A stretch of DNA of 6,808 nt from positions 1 through 6,808 of the forward strand of contig CALXGU010000082.1 in assembly GCA_944387905.1 (NCBI GenBank), given 5' to 3'. The notes under the pieces are model-generated. The model saw only the letters and a program-made list of their open reading frames with translations. It did not search any database and had not been told where the DNA came from. Below are positions 1 through 5,336 of this stretch, piece after piece (position 1 is the stretch's first letter; each line of letters opens with the position of its first letter). The position numbers and the translations under genes are program-made. This DNA is from an uncultured Clostridia bacterium. GTDB lineage: Bacteria > Bacillota > Clostridia > Oscillospirales > QAKW01.

Positions 1-36
1 GATGCTGCTGACTGCATTATCAAAATCTACAGTTAA
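1..36 (+). CDS. 3' end of an upstream gene (partial, unidentified)
   Basis: Frame 1 is open from the window edge and reads DAADCIIKIYS before a TAA at 34-36, about 24 bases ahead of an intrinsic terminator. That arrangement is what the tail of a plus-strand gene looks like. Frame 2 is also open, but its stop falls inside the terminator stem, which is less natural; frame 3 stops at once. Eleven residues are too few to name a family. Confidence 0.4.
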   Translation, partial: DAADCIIKIYS

Positions 37-59
37 TTTTAACCGTACTGAACTTATTC

Positions 60-89
60 AGCCCTGAGTTTTTCAGGGCTTTTTTATTT
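60..89 (+). terminator. Intrinsic terminator of the upstream gene
   Basis: An 8-bp perfect stem AGCCCTGA (60-67) / TCAGGGCT (73-80) with a 5-base loop is followed directly by TTTTTATTT. The T-run is on the plus strand only, so it terminates the gene entering from the left edge and insulates the P-loop gene that follows. Confidence 0.9.
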
Positions 90-99
90 GCCGCGGCAA
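88..99. repeat. 12-bp perfect palindrome
   Basis: TTGCCGCGGCAA is its own reverse complement. It is a GC-rich island starting in the T-tail of the preceding terminator, about 145 bases ahead of the next start codon. It could be an operator for the downstream gene, but no convincing promoter lies beside it, so the role is a guess. Confidence 0.3.
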
Positions 100-244
100 G
101 AAGACAAGTCATTGTGTGTAACGTTTTCTTTTTTTTGATATATTATAAAAACAGAGGGCAATTTTAATACATATAAACTTGCTTGAATTTTGTGCCGATA
201 CTTACAGGCAATAACGGCTTCAGCCGGAAAGGAAAAGGGGATTT
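100..244 (+). other. Leader region of the P-loop gene, no clear promoter
   Basis: This stretch must carry the promoter of the gene starting at 245, because a terminator closes the gene before it. The AT-rich block around 136-150 (GATATATTATAAAA) could hold a -10, but no -35 hexamer sits at 16-18 bases, so I do not call one. A short hairpin CGGC-TTCA-GCCG (215-226) lies just before the purine-rich ribosome binding region GGAAAAGGGG (231-240), four bases from the ATG. I recognise no known riboswitch here. Confidence 0.4.
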
Positions 245-1318
245 ATGACTTACGATACATTTACTGCTGCCAATACAGAAAAAGGATTTTTTTCCTACTT
301 TGACGAGCTGGTACGTGATCCTTCATTAAACCGAGTATATTTAATTAAAGGCGGACCCGGCACCGGCAAAAGTACTTTTATGAAAAAAATAGCCGACAAA
401 TTTGCGGATTCGGGCTTGACCGTCGAACGCATACACTGCTCAAGCGATCCCGACAGCCTTGACGGAGTTCAAATAAAAGAAAAAAGCATTTCTGTAATAG
501 ATGCCACATCTCCGCATGCATATGAAATGAGCTTACCGGGAGCATATGAATCTTTTATCGATCTTAGTAAGTTCTGGGATGAAAACAAACTGGTTGATAA
601 CAGACAACAAATCAAACAGCTTTTTACTGAAATTTCTGCGGCATACAAACCGGTATACAGCCTATTGAAGGCCGCAGGCAGCGTGGAAAATTGGATTTCT
701 TTACTTATCGAAAGCAATACTGACTATGAAAAGATCACCTCTCATATCAAAAAAATAATTAAGCAAAATGCTGTTTCTCCTATTTCTTCTAAACCTGTTA
801 TTTCCAACAGACTGCTGTCTGCTTTTTCCAAAGACGGTATTATAACATATAGCAAGACTACCGATACTCTCTGCAGTGAATATATCGTAATCGAAGATTT
901 TGCAGGAATCTCAGGATTCTTTTTAAATAAGACAGCTGTTTTCTTTAATAAGCTTGGATATAATACTATGCTTATTCATTCTCCGCTGTCTCCGGATAAA
1001 AAGCTTGAACAGGTCATAATCCCTCAACTCAGACTCGGCTTTATCGCCGGCGGCCACATCTTTTCGCCGCAGCTTGATGACCATAAAATAATAAAAAAGC
1101 TCTTCTCTAAAAATTACATTGACAAAGATTTTTATTCAAATAACAAAAACAAAATTACATTCGCAAGAAAAACCATACGCGAACTTACTGACCATGCCTC
1201 TATTGCTTTGTCGGAAATCAAAGCCAAACACGATATGCTGGAAAAATTTTATATCTCCGCTATGGATTTTAACGCTTTAAATGATTTTACCAATACTTTT
1301 ATTGATAATCTGAATTAA
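245..1318 (+). CDS. Duplicated P-loop ATPase-like protein, PRK06851-type, second P-loop degenerate
   Basis: A 357-residue cytoplasmic protein without membrane segments. The first half has a perfect Walker A GGPGTGKST (36-44), then HCSSDPDSLDGV (64-75) and a hydrophobic strand ending in Asp86 followed by ATSPH, all hallmarks I associate with the Firmicutes PRK06851 family of uncharacterised nucleotide-binding proteins. The family is a tandem duplication of two P-loop halves, and the second half is visible here: YIVIEDFAG (213-221) aligns with YLIKGGPG, and IHSPLSPDKKLEQVIIPQL (244-262) aligns with IHCSSDPDSLDGVQI. Its Walker A Lys and Ser/Thr are replaced (Gly224, Phe225, Phe226), so only the N-terminal site should bind nucleotide. 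The gene stands alone, with a terminator on each side. The ATG at 245 is preceded by AGGGG. Substrate and pathway are unknown. Confidence 0.82.
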   Translation: MTYDTFTAANTEKGFFSYFDELVRDPSLNRVYLIKGGPGTGKSTFMKKIADKFADSGLTVERIHCSSDPDSLDGVQIKEKSISVIDATSPHAYEMSLPGAYESFIDLSKFWDENKLVDNRQQIKQLFTEISAAYKPVYSLLKAAGSVENWISLLIESNTDYEKITSHIKKIIKQNAVSPISSKPVISNRLLSAFSKDGIITYSKTTDTLCSEYIVIEDFAGISGFFLNKTAVFFNKLGYNTMLIHSPLSPDKKLEQVIIPQLRLGFIAGGHIFSPQLDDHKIIKKLFSKNYIDKDFYSNNKNKITFARKTIRELTDHASIALSEIKAKHDMLEKFYISAMDFNALNDFTNTFIDNLN

Positions 1319-1340
1319 GCCGTCATAACCAATAAACTAT

Positions 1341-1372
1341 AAAAGCCGCGTTGTCAACTTCTGCGGCTTTTT
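1341..1372 (+). terminator. Intrinsic terminator after the P-loop gene
   Basis: AAAAGCCGC (1341-1349) pairs perfectly with GCGGCTTTT (1363-1371) across a 13-base loop, and the stem runs into a short T-run ending in TTTTT. It lies 23 bases after the stop codon and separates this gene from the glycosyltransferase operon. Confidence 0.85.
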
Positions 1373-1404
1373 GTATTACTTAAATAATATATTAGTCATA
1401 ATTA

Positions 1405-1433
1405 TTGCTTTTTAATATTTATGATGTTATAAT
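1405..1433 (+). promoter_or_regulatory. Extended -10 sigma-70/SigA promoter of the GT2-PAP2-GDPD operon
   Basis: TTGCTT (1405-1410) and a perfect TATAAT (1428-1433) are separated by exactly 17 bases, and a TG one base before the -10 (1425-1426) makes it an extended -10 promoter. Transcription should start near 1440, giving a leader of about 42 bases before the ATG at 1482. The preceding terminator ends about 30 bases upstream, so this is the natural promoter for the three genes that follow. Confidence 0.75.
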
Positions 1434-1458
1434 TATTTATATATTTAATTAACATCAT
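1421..1458. promoter_or_regulatory. Inverted repeat overlapping the operon promoter (candidate operator)
   Basis: ATGATGTTA (1421-1429) and TAACATCAT (1450-1458) are a perfect 9-bp inverted repeat with a 20-base gap, centres 29 bases apart. The left arm covers the TG and the start of the -10 hexamer, and the right arm falls just past the expected transcription start. Because the left arm is not transcribed, this is more likely a protein-binding dyad on DNA than an RNA hairpin. No regulator gene is in the window. The region is very AT-rich, so chance remains possible. Confidence 0.4.
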
Positions 1459-1481
1459 TTGCTTTTAAATGGAGTTTAACA

Positions 1482-2507
1482 ATGAAAATAATATCATTTG
1501 TTGTACCGTGTTACAACTCACAAGATTATATGGAAAAATGCGTGAATTCGCTGCTTATCAACAATGATTCTGATATCGAAATAATTATTGTCGATGACGG
1601 TTCAACTGATAATACTGCAAGTATCGCAGATAGACTCGAAACAGAACACCCTGATATCATCAAAGTCGTACATCAAACAAACGGCGGTCATGGAAAAGGC
1701 GTTAATACTGGGCTAAAATATGCTACAGGTCTATATTTTAAAGTTATTGATTCCGATGACTGGGTTGACTCAAAGGCTCTGGAAGCTGTTTTGACTGCTT
1801 TGAGAATGTTTGTCTCTTCTGATATTCAGCTCGATATGCTTATTACTAATTATGTCTATGAGCATGTGGAAGACGGCAAAAAAAATATAATTTCTTACAC
1901 CGGTGTATTTCCAGAGAATAAAGTATTTGATTGGCAGGATATGATACGTATCGATCCTATTAGATATATAATTATGCATTCAGTTACATATCGCACTCAA
2001 TTACTCAGAGACTGCGGTTTGGTTCTGCCCGAACATACTTTTTATGTAGATAATCTTGTCCTTTACCATCCCTTGCCCTACGTAAAAAAAATGTTTTACC
2101 TGAATGTTGATTTTTATAGATATTATATCGGTAGATCGGATCAGTCTGTTAATGAAAAGGTCATGATAGGACGTATCGATCAGCAAATTAAAATCACAAA
2201 CATGCTTTTGGATGAGCACGATATCAACAGTATAAAAGAGCAATCTCCTAAACTTGCTAAATATATGGTATATTATCTTTCCATTATTTACACAATTACC
2301 TCAACGCTTCTGGCTCTGGACAATACTGAAGTGTCCGATCAAAAATTTATTGATCTGTGGCAAAGACTTAAGGATAAAGATATCAAGCTTTATAAAAAAA
2401 TCAGATATTTTTCAAAAGCTTTCTTTATGGCTTTGCCGGGAAAAACAGGGAAAAAAGTCTCAAAAGCTATTTATAAAATTGTCAGAAGGGTATATAAATT
2501 CAACTAA
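1482..2507 (+). CDS. Family 2 glycosyltransferase (GT-A fold)
   Basis: A 341-residue enzyme predicted to transfer a sugar from a nucleotide-sugar donor to an envelope acceptor at the inner face of the membrane. The N-terminus has the GT2 signature: strand ISFVVPCYN (4-12), VDDGSTDNT (37-45) for the nucleotide, NGGHGKGVNTGL (67-78) and the metal-binding DxD within DSDDW (90-94). The second half carries FYVDN (187-191) and YYIGRSDQSVN (214-224), typical of a common Firmicutes GT2 group. I see no firm transmembrane helix. A hydrophobic stretch at 261-278 and a strongly basic tail (about 305-340) suggest peripheral membrane contact. GGAG at 1471-1474 lies seven bases before the ATG. It is the first gene of a three-gene operon and its stop overlaps the next start. 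Donor and acceptor cannot be told from sequence. Confidence 0.9.
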   Translation: MKIISFVVPCYNSQDYMEKCVNSLLINNDSDIEIIIVDDGSTDNTASIADRLETEHPDIIKVVHQTNGGHGKGVNTGLKYATGLYFKVIDSDDWVDSKALEAVLTALRMFVSSDIQLDMLITNYVYEHVEDGKKNIISYTGVFPENKVFDWQDMIRIDPIRYIIMHSVTYRTQLLRDCGLVLPEHTFYVDNLVLYHPLPYVKKMFYLNVDFYRYYIGRSDQSVNEKVMIGRIDQQIKITNMLLDEHDINSIKEQSPKLAKYMVYYLSIIYTITSTLLALDNTEVSDQKFIDLWQRLKDKDIKLYKKIRYFSKAFFMALPGKTGKKVSKAIYKIVRRVYKFN

Positions 2508-3169
2508 TGGAGAAATTTAAATCAATTATAAAAAAATATAAACATGCAGTTTTAACTTTATACTTTTTATTATACATGCCGTATTTTACATTTTTGAACA
2601 CATTCACACCTACCAGAAAAGACGTAACTGTCATTCACAGCCAACTGGACGATTACATACCATTTGCAGAAATTTTTGTAATACCGTATTTTTTATGGTT
2701 TGCCTATATCGCCGCAGGATATATTTTTCTGCTTCTGACTTCGCGTGAAGAATATGTCCGTATGTGTATCTTTCTTTATACAGGGATGACCTTATGCCTG
2801 CTGATTTATACTGTTTTCCCGAATTGTCAGCAACTTCGTGTGGATTACGATACTTTAGGCAGAAGCAATATTTTAATAGATGCAATCAGTTATCTACAAA
2901 ATATAGATACACCATATGATGTACTACCCAGTATTCATTGTCTGAATTCAATCGGTATGCATATTGCAATAGCCAAATCCAAGAAAATAACAAAACACAG
3001 AAAAATTATAGTTTGGTCTTCTTTTATACTTATGGTACTCATAATTCTTTCAACCGTATTTGTAAAGCAGCATTCTATTCTTGATGTTTTTGCCGCCATT
3101 GCTGTCAGTATTCCACTGTATTTTTTGGCATATAAAACCAAACTTAAATTTTTACAATCATGTCAATAA
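2507..3169 (+). CDS. PAP2 superfamily integral membrane phosphatase (divergent motifs)
   Basis: A 220-residue polytopic protein with about six hydrophobic segments (roughly 13-29, 54-77, 85-103, 140-155, 167-185, 190-207). The PAP2 signature is present in modified form: FPNCQQLR (104-111) in place of the usual first motif, PSIH (141-144) for PSGH, and S-T-x5-H-x3-D (182-193) with His189 and Asp193. The two histidines expected for phosphohistidine catalysis and nucleophilic activation (144 and 189) remain, while the Arg-Pro of motif 1 and the Arg of motif 3 are changed to Arg-Val and Thr. This resembles the PAP2_3/Aur1-like branch, whose members hydrolyse or transfer lipid-linked phosphate. 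The start overlaps the GT2 stop by one base (TAATG); the nearest purine-rich block (2484-2490) is 16 bases away, so translation is probably coupled. Confidence 0.82.
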   Translation: MEKFKSIIKKYKHAVLTLYFLLYMPYFTFLNTFTPTRKDVTVIHSQLDDYIPFAEIFVIPYFLWFAYIAAGYIFLLLTSREEYVRMCIFLYTGMTLCLLIYTVFPNCQQLRVDYDTLGRSNILIDAISYLQNIDTPYDVLPSIHCLNSIGMHIAIAKSKKITKHRKIIVWSSFILMVLIILSTVFVKQHSILDVFAAIAVSIPLYFLAYKTKLKFLQSCQ

Positions 3170-3175
3170 TAATAT

Positions 3176-3200
3176 TACCCGTCTGTTTTTCAGACGGGTA
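3176..3200 (+). other. Intra-operon hairpin without a U-tract
   Basis: TACCCGTCTG (3176-3185) and CAGACGGGTA (3191-3200) form a perfect 10-bp stem with a TTTTT loop, seven bases after the PAP2 stop. The following bases are TGTAAATATT, not a T-run, and the other strand has no T-run either, so this is not a standard intrinsic terminator. It could stabilise the 3' end of the upstream part of the message, act as a weak or factor-dependent terminator, or mark an RNA-processing point that sets a different level for the phosphodiesterase gene. Confidence 0.6.
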
Positions 3201-3225
3201 TGTAAATATTTATGAGGATTAAATA

Positions 3226-4041
3226 ATGCTTTGGTTGATTATTATAATTTTTGCGGCATTAATAGCGCTGATGCTGTATTGTATATCGCCTTCTCTGCGC
3301 AGACATCCAAATGCGGACTTATGCAAGAATCTCTATGCTGCTCACCGCGGTCTTCACTCATTAAAAGGCGGCATACCCGAAAATTCCTTGCCTGCGATTA
3401 AAAGAGCTGTCGACTTAGGATATGCTGTTGAAATAGATATTCATTTGACACTGGACGGTAAAGTGGTTGTATTTCATGATGAGACTTTAATGCGCGCGTG
3501 CGGTGTTAACAAAAGAATAAAAAACACCTCTTATGATGAGCTTAAAGAATATGAGCTATTTGATACTAAGGAACATATTCCTACACTTGAGCAGGTGCTG
3601 GACGTTATAAACGGAAAAACTTTACTTATAATTGAGTTTAAGTGTTCAGATATCAGCCATAATAAACTCTGCACAGCAGCTAATAAACTGCTTTCAAATT
3701 ATAATGGCAAGTATATCGTTCAATCTTTTAATCCGCTTGCTATGCTTTGGTACAGAAAAAATCGTCCGGATATCTGCCGCGGCCAGCTGTCAACTGATTT
3801 TTTTCGTCAGCCAAAATTAAACGCCCTGAAAATAGCAGCAGCGCTGCTAATGCTCAATATGATATCAAGGCCGGATTTTATTTCTTATGATATACAATAT
3901 GTCAATTCCTTCCCAAGAAAAATCTGTTCTTTTCTTGGAGCCATACGTGCAGGCTGGACTATTACAAGTTCAGAACAACTGAAAAAAATCAGCAAAAGCT
4001 TTGATATTTATATTTTTGAAGGCTTTCTCCCGGAAAAATAA
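3226..4041 (+). CDS. Membrane-anchored glycerophosphodiester phosphodiesterase (GDPD)
   Basis: A 271-residue protein with one N-terminal hydrophobic helix (2-20) followed by a basic stretch (RR at 25-26), then a TIM-barrel GDPD domain. All catalytic landmarks are seen: HRG (40-42), PEN (51-53), Glu69 and Asp71 in VEIDIHLTLDG, HDE (84-86), IEFK (136-139) and a late GWT (243-245). The family uses a divalent metal to cleave glycerophosphodiesters to glycerol-3-phosphate and an alcohol; lipid headgroups or polyglycerophosphate are the usual sources. The orientation of the catalytic domain across the membrane is uncertain. GAGG at 3214-3217 lies eight bases before the ATG, and choosing this start keeps the whole anchor helix. 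It is 56 bases after the PAP2 gene and separated from it by a hairpin, so it probably shares the operon promoter. Confidence 0.9.
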   Translation: MLWLIIIIFAALIALMLYCISPSLRRHPNADLCKNLYAAHRGLHSLKGGIPENSLPAIKRAVDLGYAVEIDIHLTLDGKVVVFHDETLMRACGVNKRIKNTSYDELKEYELFDTKEHIPTLEQVLDVINGKTLLIIEFKCSDISHNKLCTAANKLLSNYNGKYIVQSFNPLAMLWYRKNRPDICRGQLSTDFFRQPKLNALKIAAALLMLNMISRPDFISYDIQYVNSFPRKICSFLGAIRAGWTITSSEQLKKISKSFDIYIFEGFLPEK

Positions 4042-4267
4042 CAGGACGATCCTTAGATGCTTTGCTTATTATCGCCAATCTTATTGATTTTATCTTTAAA
4101 AGAAATATGAATTTTTATATATCAATCTTTATTACACAAGTATGAAGTATATCAAGTTATGTTTCTGCCGTTGTAAATTATAATCTAACACTAATCAGCA
4201 ATACTCTTATAAATCACATTAGATAAGTTAAACCATCAATTGTAGTATTTTCTTTATTTACTGTAAT
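4042..4267. other. AT-rich convergent intergenic gap
   Basis: No credible gene lies here on either strand; the longest plus-strand reading frame from an ATG (4057) is 17 codons without a ribosome binding site. A TATAAT at 4179-4184 has a weak TTATGT 16 bases upstream. Its transcript would run about 110 bases to the terminator at 4268-4304, but nothing else supports a small RNA. It is otherwise featureless spacer between two convergent operons. Confidence 0.5.
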
Positions 4268-4304
4268 AAAAAATGAGCTTGTAAATAAACAAGCTCATTT
4301 TTTT
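4268..4304. terminator. Bidirectional intrinsic terminator between convergent operons
   Basis: AAAAAATGAGCTTGT (4268-4282) pairs with ACAAGCTCATTTTTT (4289-4303) in a perfect 15-bp stem with a 6-base loop. Plus-strand transcripts end in a run of seven T (4298-4304), and minus-strand transcripts see six T from the complementary A-run (4268-4273). It lies nine bases past the stop of the MalG-type permease gene and also catches the GDPD operon. Confidence 0.93.
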
Positions 4305-4312
4305 GATATTAT

Positions 4313-5320
4313 TTATCCAACTATACCGGATCTTGCAATAGACTCTGTAAACTTTCTTTGGAATAGCAAGAAAATTATTAACAGCGGCAAAATATACAAT
4401 ATTATACCGGCACGCCAGATAGGATATACAAGCAAAACATCCACTCCGGCATATGGTCCTCCAACGGTTGTCATATTAATAAACATCTGATTAAGAGAAC
4501 TTGATAAAACTTCAGTTTGCGGCAAGAACAGCGGTATTGTAAAATAATCATTATAATACCACACTAGACTAAGCAAAAATACCGTTATAAATGCAGGTAC
4601 TGCATTTGGCACAAGTATCTTCAAAAATGTGCCGAAAAATCCGCATCCGTCTATATATGCTGCCTCTTCAAGCTCCTTAGGTATTCCGCGGAAGAACTGT
4701 CTGTAAACAAATATAAATAATCCACTTTTTAGTCCGCTTGCAAACAAAGCAGGGAGAATAACTGACCAAATAGTATCAGTTATATCTATATAGTTTTCAG
4801 GAAGCAATCCTATTAAGTTTAAACCCGAAGAAACATAAAACGGATCAAAATAACGGAAAGTAGTATAGGTTGTAACAGAAATTGTCTGAGGCGGTACTAT
4901 CAATGTTAATATTACCAGCCCAAACATCAGACCCTTACCTTTAAATTTGAACCTTGCAAAACCATATCCTGCAAGAGCACATGTACAAAGCTGTAAAAGT
5001 GTAGGCCACAACGATACATTCAATGTGTTCATAAATATTCTGGGATAATCAAGAAAATCCCATGCATCTTTAAAGTTTTGCCATGTAAAATTGCGCGGTA
5101 TATATATTACGCGAGGATCATACATATCTGACGGCAGACGTATTGCCTGGGATATACAATAAATGAGTGGATATAGTATAACGTATGCAAGCCCCAATAA
5201 TATAAGAGACGCGGCGAGTTTTCCGATAAACTTTGATATTATATTAAACCAAAGACGCTTATCGGTTTTTTTACCTTTATGTTTGGTAAACTGCGAAACA
5301 ATTGACTTTGTTATATTCAC
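4313..5320 (-). CDS. MalG-type carbohydrate ABC transporter permease
   Basis: A 335-residue inner-membrane permease (binding-protein-dependent transport family). Hydrophobic segments lie at about 31-57, 99-120, 128-148, 184-205, 238-258 and 301-320. The EAA loop that docks with the ATPase is clear: EELEEAAYIDGCG, with Glu219-Ala220-Ala221 and Gly225, followed by FLKILVP (232-238). The C-terminal RKFTESIARSGIVG is the usual MalG-like ending. It is longer than the usual 280-300 residues because of a basic tail of about 30 residues and an enlarged loop at about 155-183 before the fourth helix. The start is GTG (5320-5318), chosen because an ideal AAGGAGGTG (5336-5328) sits seven bases upstream and contains the previous gene's TAA, so the two permeases are translationally coupled. 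It should pair with the next gene's product and with an ATPase encoded elsewhere. Substrate unknown. Confidence 0.9.
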   Translation of the reverse strand: MNITKSIVSQFTKHKGKKTDKRLWFNIISKFIGKLAASLILLGLAYVILYPLIYCISQAIRLPSDMYDPRVIYIPRNFTWQNFKDAWDFLDYPRIFMNTLNVSLWPTLLQLCTCALAGYGFARFKFKGKGLMFGLVILTLIVPPQTISVTTYTTFRYFDPFYVSSGLNLIGLLPENYIDITDTIWSVILPALFASGLKSGLFIFVYRQFFRGIPKELEEAAYIDGCGFFGTFLKILVPNAVPAFITVFLLSLVWYYNDYFTIPLFLPQTEVLSSSLNQMFINMTTVGGPYAGVDVLLVYPIWRAGIILYILPLLIIFLLFQRKFTESIARSGIVG

Positions 5321-5327
5321 TTACTCG

Positions 5328-5336
5328 CACCTCCTT
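5328..5336 (-). promoter_or_regulatory. Strong ribosome binding site that fixes a GTG start
   Basis: Read on the minus strand this is AAGGAGGTG, nearly full complementarity to the 16S rRNA tail, seven bases before the GTG at 5320. It overlaps the stop codon of the upstream permease, so ribosomes finishing that gene are placed directly on this site. Confidence 0.85.

Noticed and set aside
115..129. A cre-like catabolite-repression site around TGTAACGTTTTC
   Set aside because: One base of the TGNAANCGNWNNCA spacing is missing, so the TG, AA and CG positions cannot all be matched in any register.
180..240. A possible riboswitch in the leader of the P-loop gene
   Set aside because: Only short stems (TGCC/GGCA and CGGC/GCCG) are present and no conserved core of a known riboswitch class is recognisable.
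469..717. An 82-codon minus-strand frame inside the P-loop gene
   Set aside because: It is antisense to a conserved domain, with no ribosome binding site and no known motif.
2254..2520. An 88-codon plus-strand frame ending just past the GT2 stop
   Set aside because: It lies in another frame of the clear GT2 gene, has no ribosome binding site and no recognisable domain; the overlap with the PAP2 start explains nothing.
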